A stretch of 64,000 nucleotides of DNA from Cystobacter ferrugineus (GTDB lineage: Bacteria > Myxococcota > Myxococcia > Myxococcales > Myxococcaceae), in assembly GCF_001887355.1 (NCBI RefSeq), contig NZ_MPIN01000003.1, forward strand, positions 763,956-827,955, read 5' to 3'. Shown here one piece after another: positions 44,321-51,964 of this stretch (position 1 is the first letter of the stretch; each line of letters opens with the position of its first letter). Under the pieces are notes generated by a model, which made no database searches, was not told the origin of the DNA, and worked only from the letters and a program-made list of their open reading frames with translations. Made by a program: the position numbers and the translations under genes.

Positions 44321-44620
44321 TTGCTGGGGTCAGCACGGCGGATGTTCCGGTGGTTCAACTGGACCAGGCGCTGGAGCAAACGCGGAAGCGAGGACATGGC
44401 GGGTGAGGGGCGCTTCGCGCAGGAGTGGGCTGAGCCGGTGGAATTGGAACTCGCGCCACTGCCGTGCTGGGAAGGACTGAAGGAGGAGCAGAGGCAGTGT
44501 GCGGTGCGGGGGCTCGTGGAGCAAGAGGAAGCCGAGGCGCGAACCCGGGGCATGCCCACGGTGCTGGCGTTCCAATTCCAGGACACGCAGCTCGCGCGAA
44601 TTCTTCAACACCTCATCCCG
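44321..44620 (+). pseudogene. Fragment resembling the C-terminal part of a REP-associated (RayT-like) transposase
   Basis: The plus frame reads MFRWFNWTRRWSK, then EPVELELAPLPCWEGLKEEQ and RGLVEQEEAEARTRG. This pattern is found after the catalytic domain in myxobacterial Y1-type transposases. The HUH catalytic part is missing and the 3' end runs into the opposite C1q-like gene. The assignment is from memory of the family pattern and is tentative. Confidence 0.35.
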
Positions 44621-44638
44621 GACACCCTGTCCCGGGCT

Positions 44639-45247
44639 TCAGGGAGTGGGTTCACCGATGAGCCTCACAAGGAAACCGGTGAATTGATAAGTCCCCAGAT
44701 GGCGTTTGTATCCCCCGTCGCTCATGGCGAAGGATTGAACGTAGTCTCCCTTGTTCAGCACCAGCGCAACCGTGCGGGTCGCCGCCACTCGGCCGGACGT
44801 ACTGGTCGCGCCCGCCCAGGCACAACCCTTGTCGACTCCATTCTGGGTGAGGCATGAATAGACATCGTCGTTCGTGCCCTCGTAATAATAGGGGTCCTTC
44901 ACAAGCGAGACCGTGAAGGAGTAGAGCCCCGTGCATGGGGCGATGAACGTTCCTCCCCCGGGCGCCCAGGCACCGCCCTCATTGGTATAAGTCTTGGAGT
45001 AACCCAGAAGTGTGGCGCCACCTTGTGATACATGAGCCCCACCCTCGACCGAGACGGCCACGAACCCGTTGTTGGGACAGGAGGGGCTGCTGAGTGCTTT
45101 GGAAACAGTGGGATCCATGCTTCTGTACTGGGCAACCTCCAAACGCGGCGTCTCCTCACGAGACGGCTCCTCCGCGCGAACGACACTTCCCTGTGCTAAA
45201 ACAGAAACGAAGGCAATCACCAGGACTGTCTTTTCCTCATGAGCCAT
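44639..45247 (-). CDS. Secreted C1q-like domain protein
   Basis: 202 residues from the ATG at 45247. Signal peptide with hydrophobic TVLVIAFVSVLAQGSVV and cleavage near VRAEE. The C-terminal 130 residues show a C1q/TNF-like jelly-roll pattern: YTNEGGAWAPGGGTFIAPCT then GLYSFTVSLV, ALVLNKGDYVQSF near the end, and YQFTGFLVRL as the last strand. Such domains form trimers and mediate binding. Free bacterial C1q proteins are usually secreted and of unknown role. Two to four Cys residues could form disulfides. Confidence 0.75.
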   Translation of the reverse strand: MAHEEKTVLVIAFVSVLAQGSVVRAEEPSREETPRLEVAQYRSMDPTVSKALSSPSCPNNGFVAVSVEGGAHVSQGGATLLGYSKTYTNEGGAWAPGGGTFIAPCTGLYSFTVSLVKDPYYYEGTNDDVYSCLTQNGVDKGCAWAGATSTSGRVAATRTVALVLNKGDYVQSFAMSDGGYKRHLGTYQFTGFLVRLIGEPTP

Positions 45248-45410
45248 ATTGAGCCCCCCATGCCAAGAATTCAGTTCCCAGTGTGTGGGCGGACGGAGTG
45301 GCGCGTCAACGAGCCATCCGCTCATTGTGGCGTTGGGTTGAGTTCAACGGACAGTTACTCCTGATGGAACAGGACCAGATAACACCCAACGGACCCGGCT
45401 CTTGTCCGGG

Positions 45411-45707
45411 TCATGAAAGGGAAATCGTACGATGGTCGCAGGGATGCGCTTCAGTCTCGGCCTCGGTGCGGAACGAGGCCCGCTCTTCCTCGGTTGCCGC
45501 GAACCAAGCCCAGGCATCCCGCAGGAACACGCCCGGCACGGCCAGCACCAGGAGCACGAGGGACTCTCCCGAGGCCGCTACCACGACGAGTCCACAGGCA
45601 ACGAAGGCGGCCAGGATTCCCTGGACACCGTAGCCGACGCTGTTTGTTGGCGACGTGATGCATCGCCCCCTGTCAAACCGCACGACGAGCCTGGGATGCC
45701 ATGCCAT
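45411..45707 (-). CDS. Small membrane protein
   Basis: 98 residues from the ATG at 45707. One or two hydrophobic helices (VQGILAAFVACGLVVVAA then SLVLLVLAVPGVFL) are followed by a charged tail rich in Glu. No clear ribosome-binding site precedes the ATG and the frame is open further upstream, so the start is uncertain. No family recognised. Confidence 0.5.
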   Translation of the reverse strand: MAWHPRLVVRFDRGRCITSPTNSVGYGVQGILAAFVACGLVVVAASGESLVLLVLAVPGVFLRDAWAWFAATEEERASFRTEAETEAHPCDHRTISLS

Positions 45708-45777
45708 GACGTGAAGTCTATGAGCCCCGTGCGCTTTTCGCGCAAGTACCGGGTCGTCTCCCTCATGGCTGCCCCAC

Positions 45778-46545
45778 TCACTGCCCAAGCGACGAGGGCG
45801 GCGGCTTCGCGCTGAACGAGGGCACGTAGCACTTGCCCTGGTACTCGTGGAGCGAGTCCGGGCATGGCGCCTTGAGCTCATGAGGCATCCAGCACCCGCC
45901 CACCAGCTCGACCTCGGAGTAGCGCGCGCAGGGCGGACGCTTCTGTCCCTTGTAGGGCTCTTTTGGCAGAGGCCGGGCGAGCACGAAGGGCTCCTCGGGG
46001 GTGGTGTCCGCGAGTACCCTATCGATGAAAGGCGTTGGCACCTCGGCCTCCGTGGGCGCCTCGTCGCTCATGGGCGCTGGCGGGGTGCTCGGGGGTTGGG
46101 ACACCGAGGCCACCCACGCCAGGAGCAGGGCGCACACCGTGGCGGCCACACCCCGCCCCAGGCTCCACTGGAGGCGGGGCTCGTGGGGGTCGGCGACGGC
46201 GCGGGCCATGCGCCGCACTTCCTCGAGCACCCCCTCCAACGTGAGCAGCAGCGACTCCGCCGACTGCCTGTCCAGGGCCCTGGCCCAGTCGGTGCGCTCC
46301 ACTTCCATGGCGGAGTAGCCCCGTGCGGCCCAGGAGCCGAAGAGTACCCGCCAGTCCTTCCCCGCTGCCGCGACCTCCTCGGAGGAGTGCTTGCGCACCA
46401 GGGCAGTGGCCCCGCTCGTCTCGTGCGTGGCCAGGTAGAGCTCCACCTGACTGTCATGGGACTGCTGCACCTGCTCCTGAATCACGTACGGCCCCAACCG
46501 CTCCGGTTCCTCACGGCTCGCCTGGGACTTCTCTTCCTCGTCCAT
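45778..46545 (-). CDS. Degenerate kinase-like membrane protein
   Basis: 255 residues. The N-terminus LGPYVIQEQVQQSHDSQVEL resembles a decayed kinase N-lobe without a proper Gly loop, and ALVRKHS could be the remnant of the ATP-Lys strand; no catalytic loop exists. A membrane helix is near 130-150 (GVAATVCALLLAWVASV). The C-terminal segment RPPCARYSEVELVGGCWMP and SLHEYQGKCYVPSFS matches the Cys-rich tail found on many myxobacterial Ser/Thr kinases and kinase-linked proteins. It is probably a pseudokinase anchor with a periplasmic tail. The function is unknown. Confidence 0.65.
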   Translation of the reverse strand: MDEEEKSQASREEPERLGPYVIQEQVQQSHDSQVELYLATHETSGATALVRKHSSEEVAAAGKDWRVLFGSWAARGYSAMEVERTDWARALDRQSAESLLLTLEGVLEEVRRMARAVADPHEPRLQWSLGRGVAATVCALLLAWVASVSQPPSTPPAPMSDEAPTEAEVPTPFIDRVLADTTPEEPFVLARPLPKEPYKGQKRPPCARYSEVELVGGCWMPHELKAPCPDSLHEYQGKCYVPSFSAKPPPSSLGQ

Positions 46546-46639
46546 GCGTGCTCCTCACTGGCCTCCCGGCATGCGGGAGGCCGAGGGCTGGTGTTCGCAT
46601 GGACCGCGCCTGAGTTCCAGGAGGTACCCGGTGTGTCAG

Positions 46640-46677
46640 GTGGGGGCCTACCCACACGAGTTCGATTCCCGCCACCA
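46640..46677 (+). other. tRNA-like 3' half (possible recombination scar)
   Basis: A variable-arm-like hairpin (gtggg...cccac) is followed by gagttcgattcccgccacca. The T-loop TTCGATT is perfect, but its left stem (acgag) does not pair with the right stem (cccgc), so it looks like a hybrid of two tRNA-like ends. It borders rpn copy 3 directly. Confidence 0.35.
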
Positions 46678-46705
46678 CGTCAGAGGCACGCGAGCGGAGG
46701 CCGGG

Positions 46706-46990
46706 TCACGAGTCCTTCCGCCGAGAGGCGTGGGCCCCGCCGTCCAGCACCTCGGAGAGGGTCGTGGCCTGGAGGGCCCGGTCGAACCAGCCGTCGAGCG
46801 TGTCCACGTCCGTGCAGTCGAGGATGCGCTGCCGGGCGCCTTCCTCCACGTGAATCCCCCGGAGGGCGAGAATCCTCAGGAGGGACTCGGCACGTCCCCG
46901 TGCCAGACCCTCTTCCCTGCCTCGCACCAACCCCTGCTCCAGCCCCTGCTGACGTCCCTGCTCGATGAGTTCCTCGCCATAGCTCCGCAT
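46706..46990 (-). CDS. Intact internal RpnS-like ORF within the broken rpn copy 3
   Basis: In-frame ATG (MRSYGEELIEQG) with ggagga four bases upstream; 94 residues, five four-residue repeats. The frameshift lies over 400 bp upstream, so this ORF could still be translated as an orphan antitoxin-like protein. Expression is not shown. Confidence 0.45.
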   Translation of the reverse strand: MRSYGEELIEQGRQQGLEQGLVRGREEGLARGRAESLLRILALRGIHVEEGARQRILDCTDVDTLDGWFDRALQATTLSEVLDGGAHASRRKDS

Positions 46991-47757
46991 CAGTTCCTCC
47001 GCGCGTTGCTCATCCAGCACTGAATGTAGCACCTGACCTGTCGCGTTGTGGACGGCCTTGTCCCCGGTCCACAACAGGTAACGGATGACCACCAGTAAGT
47101 GTTCGGCGCCCTCTGGTGCCGCCTGGACCTGGGCGAAGAGGCCCACCCACTCCGGCAGCTTGCTCGCCAGCTCCCCCGTCCGCCCGTAGCGCAGCACCAA
47201 CCACGCCAGCCGGACCAGCGGAGGACCCGGTCGTGCTTTCAACGCCTCTTCCCGCTCCGCCGTCAGGTCATCGAGCAGGTACTCGAAGCGCGGCACCCAC
47301 GCTCGCCACCGCTTCCGCTCCTCCTCGCTGTCCCCCGGCAGCTCGAACAAGTCTTCCACCCGCCGTGGCGCGCTCCAGGCCCCCTCCGGCCCGTGATACA
47401 TCACCAGCGGGAGGATGCCGGCAACAGCGAGCGCTCCGGGTGCTCCTGACGCCAGCGCTCCACCTGGCGCACCACGTAGCGCAGCATCCTCAGGGCCATC
47501 CACCGGTCCACCGTGGACTGGTGCTCCAGCAGCACGTACAGCAGCAGCGAGCGGCCCGTGCGCAGGCGGGCGGTGAAGAGCAAGTCGCTCTCCGTCTCGC
47601 GCAGTTCCGGGTCCACCACGCTGCCGGGATCCAGGCGCAGACTCGACCAGTCCACCGCGGAGACGACCTGGGCGGGCAGGACGGCACGCAGCTCGGCCTC
47701 GGCCCGCTCGGGAGGGCCGAAAGTATAGCGGGCGAAGAGATCATGAGGACCGGGCAT
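46706..47757 (-). pseudogene. Rpn family nuclease, copy 3, frameshifted
   Basis: The N-terminal frame starts at the ATG at 47757 and reads normally through HPERSLLP, then ends in ASSRW and stop. The remaining frame resumes at LPLVMYHGPEGAW. Compared with copy 1 (gatgaccgg), copy 3 has gatgccgg at 47413-47420, so one A has been lost. All catalytic residues lie before the shift, but the folded nuclease should not be made. The C-terminal part is undamaged and carries five repeats (RQQG LEQG LVRG REEG LARG). Confidence 0.85.
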
Positions 47758-47895
47758 GGGGCGGCGCCCCAGCACGGAGCGGGCCAGTCGCACCCCGCGG
47801 GGAGTCACCAGGCCGTGGACGTCCGCGTCCGCCCCCCTTCGTCCCGTCGGTGAGACGCCATTCTTCTGGGAGAGGCCTCCCATGGGCCCGCCCGA

Positions 47896-47928
47896 GTCAG
47901 ACGAACCGTCTCGTACAAATCGTCTGAC
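47896..47928. promoter_or_regulatory. Palindrome upstream of rpn copy 3
   Basis: gtcagacga and tcgtctgac are perfect 9-bp arms around a 15-bp spacer, about 140 bp before the start codon. This is the best-preserved version of the three. Confidence 0.45.
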
Positions 47929-47975
47929 ACCTTCTCTGGGAGAAAGGGATGCTGGGCTTGGCCGGGAGGAAGGGG

Positions 47976-48225
47976 TCATGGCAGCTCAAGGTGCTTGTAG
48001 ACGGGGGCGGAGAGTCGCCTGAAGTCCGTCACGAGTTCCACGATCCGATCCTCGGCATCCAGACCCCTGAAGTCCGTCGTGAGGGGATCCGACGCAACGA
48101 TCCGGCCGGTTGGAACCTTCAGCTCGCCGATGACGCGAGTGCTGATGTCGAGGGGGCTGCCGTCCTCGCCTGCGAAGCGGGTGCCTGGGGTGAAGACCTC
48201 GGCGAAGGGGCTTGTGGGTCATGCC
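47976..48225 (-). pseudogene. DUF4241-like gene fragment
   Basis: The minus frame reads FAEVFTPGTRFAGEDGSPLD then GELKVPTGRIVASDPL, the start of DUF4241 domains. It continues DFRGLDAEDRIVELVTDF and stops after about 80 codons. A start codon (ATGACCCACAAG) lies just upstream in another frame, so a frameshift separates it. The C-terminal two thirds of the family are absent. It lies next to the tmRNA-like scar. Confidence 0.5.
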
Positions 48226-48235
48226 GGAGAGCATA

Positions 48236-48258
48236 GTGGAGGCGGCGGGAATCGAAGC
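48236..48258 (-). other. tmRNA (ssrA) 3'-end-like sequence, probable attachment-site scar
   Basis: On the minus strand ttcgattcccgccgcctcca matches the T-loop, T-stem and acceptor end of bacterial tmRNA, including the U that would form the G-U pair read by alanyl-tRNA synthetase. The left half of the T-stem does not continue into a tmRNA body, and CCA is replaced by cta. Integrases commonly use this site, so a left or right attachment end is likely. Confidence 0.5.
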
Positions 48259-48680
48259 CGCCGGGGGTGGATCCGCCTCTACTCGGGACCAGAGGCCCAC
48301 CCCGCGCTTTCCCTCTGAAAATGGGGGGCCATCTGTCCGGGCGAGTCCATCCGCGTCCGTTCGATTTGGTCCTTTTTTGGTCCCCTTGGACCCCTTGCCG
48401 GGCGATAAGTGGCGAGCCCTTCGCCCCGCGTCCTGGCTTCTGGCGCTGATGCTATTGCCTACTAATGCCCTGCCCTGGTGGACTCTACCGGGCCCGAGCT
48501 TCGCCTGCCGGGCCCTGTTGGTCTTCACCGGGCCCTGAGCCCGAGACCACTAGAGCAATCGGGAAGCCTGCGGAGCTACACTACAGCGGCCCCTGACAGT
48601 GGAACATTAGTGCTTTCAACCAGAATCTTCGCTGTGGTGCGGCTCCGAATGCGTGTCATGCTCGTTCCCTCTTGCTATCC
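48259..48680. other. Gene-free stretch beside the att-like site
   Basis: 422 bases. Contains ttggtcc, ttttttggtcc and ccttggacc in close series at about 48366-48392, which could be integrase arm sites. No gene is supported. Confidence 0.35.
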
Positions 48681-49031
48681 CTAATCAACGTCCAAGCTCC
48701 AAGTGCCCGCGTTCCAATGCTTCAATGCCTCCGATGCAACAAATGGAATCATGCCTTCTCCTTTGGCGGCCTCCTCTAGTACGGGCTTGGCCTGTGCAGG
48801 TCTATCACTGAGCAAGCAAATTGCCGCATTGACTCGAACGTCCATGCGTGAATGCGTCAACAATGCTGCGAGCGCATACCGCCCTGCCTCGCCGTGGTCG
48901 CGCAACTTCTTGTAAGCAGCAATATACCGCTTTGCATATTTGTTCCCGCCTTTGCGGTCGCCACGCCAGATCGCATCCGTCTGCGCAGCCACGTTTCGGG
49001 CGAATTCCTCCGCAATGTCCTCCAGACTCAT
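48681..49031 (-). CDS. DUF2019 protein, probable immunity protein of the SitA5-like toxin
   Basis: 116 residues from the ATG at 49031, overlapping the toxin stop (TGATG), so translation is coupled. Helical HEAT-like sequence with IWRGDRKGGNKYAKRYIAAY, YALAALLTHSRMDVRVNAAI and PFVASEALKHWNAGTWSL, as in DUF2019. HEAT-like small proteins next to polymorphic toxins usually bind the toxin domain. Base composition is lower in GC than the surroundings. Immunity function is inferred from position and coupling. Confidence 0.75.
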   Translation of the reverse strand: MSLEDIAEEFARNVAAQTDAIWRGDRKGGNKYAKRYIAAYKKLRDHGEAGRYALAALLTHSRMDVRVNAAICLLSDRPAQAKPVLEEAAKGEGMIPFVASEALKHWNAGTWSLDVD

Positions 49032-50458
49032 CACCAGATTCCCTTTCTAATATTGCCAATGGCGCGCAGGCCAAACTCCCGCTGCGCCTCGTATGGCTGG
49101 AGACCAAGCCATTGCCTTACGGTCAGGCGCGATCTTGTGATACCCCATTGGACCGACGAATAAAACGCGCTCGTCTTTCCATGTAGCGTCTTGTCTAATG
49201 CAATGACGTTCTCGGTGTTTTGCAGGGCTTCGCCGCCGAACCGCTTCACGTTGCCCGGAGTCTGCTCCACGATGTGATGCCATTCCTTTCCGGGGCCTGC
49301 CTTCCCAATAGCTGACTTGAAGCCACTAAACGACCCCCACGCCCTGTGTCCATTGGGGAGGAGCTTACCCCGACTCGGCGCAGGACTCCCGGCGCCAACG
49401 CCCCGGGCAACCATGGCCACAGCATGAGGCGCCAACACCACGCGGATCGTCCCCTCGGGCACAGAGACAATAAGGCGCTCGGCTCCGGTTGCCGTCTCCA
49501 GCAGGCCCAACCCGGTACGAGTCGCGACTTTCTCCGACGCTTGCGCGAATCCGGGGAGCTTAGGGGCCCTGGAGGCGAGGGCCGCCGTCTCACCAATAGC
49601 CGCCGTCCCAACGATGACGAGAATGCGCACACTGTTGGGGCCGATGACACGCCCGAAACGCTCGCCAATCTCGCGCAGTTCCGCAAACGTGGAGGCCCGG
49701 GGCGCATCTTCGTAAAGCCGTGCATAGGCCCGCAGCAAATCGAAGAATTCATAACCGAGATAACCCCACAGGGCAGCGCTAAACACCAGGGCCGCGCCCT
49801 TTGTTATCGGCTCGGGCACTGGAGCAACCAGCAGCGCCATATAAATCGTTATGCTAATACTGATCGCTGAGAGCATTCGCGTGGGATCGAGCATGCCCCG
49901 CACTTCCGCGTTTACCCCTTCCAAAGCTGGCCCCACCGCCAGTGCAAGCGCAAGACTTCGCTTGTCTTCATCCTGGAAGCGGGACCCATCCTCAAACAGC
50001 GTCAGACAATCTCCGGGAGTGCCGCACCGCTCGCAAAACTGCCCATAGGACCGGGCCAGGTCTGATTGCCACGCTTCGCCGCTCAACGGCGCGGAGGCCA
50101 ACGCCAGCCTACGGCCGACATACAACGGTGGGCGGGACGCGGCCACCCGAAGCGGCATGTTAAGCCAGAGCGCTGTCATGGCTGCCGAGAACTCAGCGTT
50201 ACTCACCTGCACCGGCGCGAAGTCCGTGGGCAGCTTCGTAAAGAAAGCCTCTCCCTGGCCCCCGGCGTCAGCTTCCGACTCCAGGGCCCCCGCTTCGGGC
50301 GAGTTGTGCGACACGGGCGGACGGTAACGGGAAGCCATGTCCACGGGCGCCCCCGTGGCGCACGCTGTCACCAGCATCAACGCAGCCAGGGCCAGCGCCC
50401 CCACGCGCAAGGGCCTCCGTGTGTCCACGGGGCGAGTATCGACGGCACGCCTAGACAT
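49031..50458 (-). CDS. SitA5-like polymorphic toxin lipoprotein with C-terminal HNH-type nuclease domain
   Basis: 475 residues. Lipobox LMLVTAC with the lipid Cys near 33. The long middle part includes CERCGTPGDCLTLFEDGSRF and two hydrophobic helices (SISITIYMALLVAPV, ALVFSAALWGYLGYEF), possibly for membrane entry. The C-terminal toxin domain begins near 390 with GKEWHHIVEQTPGN, then NTENVIALDKTLHGKTSAFY and LTVRQWLGLQPYEAQREFG, a WHH/HNH-type fold. SitA lipoproteins are delivered through TraA/TraB outer-membrane exchange. The DUF2019 gene behind it is the likely antidote. Confidence 0.75.
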   Translation of the reverse strand: MSRRAVDTRPVDTRRPLRVGALALAALMLVTACATGAPVDMASRYRPPVSHNSPEAGALESEADAGGQGEAFFTKLPTDFAPVQVSNAEFSAAMTALWLNMPLRVAASRPPLYVGRRLALASAPLSGEAWQSDLARSYGQFCERCGTPGDCLTLFEDGSRFQDEDKRSLALALAVGPALEGVNAEVRGMLDPTRMLSAISISITIYMALLVAPVPEPITKGAALVFSAALWGYLGYEFFDLLRAYARLYEDAPRASTFAELREIGERFGRVIGPNSVRILVIVGTAAIGETAALASRAPKLPGFAQASEKVATRTGLGLLETATGAERLIVSVPEGTIRVVLAPHAVAMVARGVGAGSPAPSRGKLLPNGHRAWGSFSGFKSAIGKAGPGKEWHHIVEQTPGNVKRFGGEALQNTENVIALDKTLHGKTSAFYSSVQWGITRSRLTVRQWLGLQPYEAQREFGLRAIGNIRKGIW

Positions 50459-50616
50459 TTACGCACCTCTCCGGGCAAGCCGCCCGAGTTGGAAGCCAAA
50501 CCCGCCGATTACAGGAAACGGCTGATGGCTAGGTCAAGCCGTCGGGTCCGGTAAGGTACCGAAAACCCATCGGGTAGGTTGCGCTTCCCTCGGGCCGCAC
50601 GACGCGGCGGCACCAC

Positions 50617-51261
50617 TCACTCGCGCTCGCCTCCTTGCTCTACAGGCGGGAACGTGACGTTCCCGAGGATGACGGCGCGGGGCCCCTCTGCCTCCCACAG
50701 CTTGAGGGTGCAGGGGCAGGCGAGTTGCCCCACCTCCCTCTCGGCGCCCACTACGACAAAGCCAGGGTCCCCGGCGGGAATAGCGGCCTCCTGCCATGGT
50801 GAAAGATCCACCTCCGCGCCCGCCGAGTCCTTCAACACCGCCCCCGCCGCTGTCCAGGGCTCGGCCCCAGGGTTTAGGAGCTTCAGCCTTACCGCGACGC
50901 TTCCCGGGTGGCTGTAGCTCTTGGCCCCTCGCAGTCTTAGCGCATTGCCGGAGTGCTGTTTCACCATGGCGCGAATGTCTCTCCATTGAACGGCGCTGGT
51001 GCGCTCCAGCCATGCGGCACCCATGAGTCCGCCCGGCTCGATGCGCTCGGCCAGCAACCGCGCCTTGTCCTCTTGGCACTGGCGCGCTTCGGCCCGTGCT
51101 TCGGCTGCCTCCCTCTTGAGTTCATCCGCCGGGCGCGCGTGGCGGAACACCTCCACGCGCCGTGCCCCCCTCACCGAGTGCCCCACCAGCCAAAAGCTTG
51201 CACTCTCCGGGGCCGCGCCATCCGAAAAGCGCACCGTCAGCTTGACTCGCTCCCCAGCCAA
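50617..51261 (-). pseudogene. DUF2381 family protein, 5'-truncated
   Basis: 214 codons. WLVGHSVRGARRVEVFRHAR, a charged helix (ADELKREAAEARAEARQCQ) and an Ig-like C-terminus with VAVRLKLLNPGAEPW and AVILGNVTFPPVEQ match the second two thirds of DUF2381 proteins (compare the intact one at 8683-9591). The signal peptide and first strands are missing. Homology stops near 51265, just before the IS-derived segment, so the insertion probably removed the 5' end. Confidence 0.75.
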
Positions 51262-51546
51262 GAGGCTCCGCTTAGTACTACAGTTGGGCTTTCTAAGGGG
51301 ATAGAGGAAGGCCCTTCACCCCTGCCGCCGCAACCACCTTCCTTCCTCCGTTCTCCGTGGGCCCATCCGCTCGTCCCTCCCCCCTGAGATAATGCAGCCG
51401 AGGCGCAGCGCAACTGCGGAGGTGGGGTGGAGGGCCCCACTTGTCTGGTGGGGAGCCAGGAGAGAAAGCGAAACGAAAGAGACGGTGACGCGGGAGGTGG
51501 CGTGGTTACAACCCATGGGAGAAGTCACCTTCACCTGGGGGCCGCC

Positions 51547-51909
51547 ATGTCGAGCAGCGCCATCGTCTCGGACACTAACGAAACGGTTCTCGTCAAGAAA
51601 TGGGAGCAGGAGTGGCTCCGCGTGCAGGAGTGGGTGCAACCCCACTTCGCTCGTCCGGAGACACGCGCCTCGGCGGAGTCCCTCCTGCAAGGGCTGCTGG
51701 CCCGAGTCGAGCGCAAGAACTCCTGGGGCTTGAGTGAAGAGGTGGGCCGGGCCACGCCCTACGCTTTTCAACATCTGCTCAATGGGGCTCAGTGGGACGA
51801 GGACGCACTCCGGGATGACGTGTTGTCGTATGCGAGAGAGCGACTGGGCGAGGGGGGAATATTGGCCGTAGATGAGACCGGCTTCTTGAAGAAGGGGGAG
51901 AAGTCGTAA
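51547..51909 (+). pseudogene. IS701-family transposase, N-terminal fragment
   Basis: 120 codons from the ATG at 51547. LLQGLLARVERKNSWGLSEE, GRATPYAFQHLLNGAQWDED and AVDETGFLKKGEKS (first catalytic Asp) are typical of IS701 transposases. The frame stops directly after that motif; the remaining two thirds of the protein are absent. Confidence 0.8.
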
Positions 51910-51964
51910 CTGCTCGCCGTCCCCCGTCGTGACGAGAGAGGCAGAGGCGTGAGACGTCCAGGCC

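Larger units (their letters stand above)
46675..47934. repeat. Third copy of the rpn-containing repeat
   Basis: Homologous to copies 1 and 2 from ccacgtcagaggc to the ccttc after the palindrome. It lacks the sitI6 tail and the intergenic block present in the other two. Confidence 0.8.

Noticed and set aside
46640-46677. Complete tRNA gene
   Set aside because: No acceptor partner, D-arm or anticodon arm could be found upstream; only a 3'-half-like segment.
48212-48538. 108-codon plus-strand frame after the att-like site
   Set aside because: No start signal, no codon bias, and it reads across the tmRNA-like scar.
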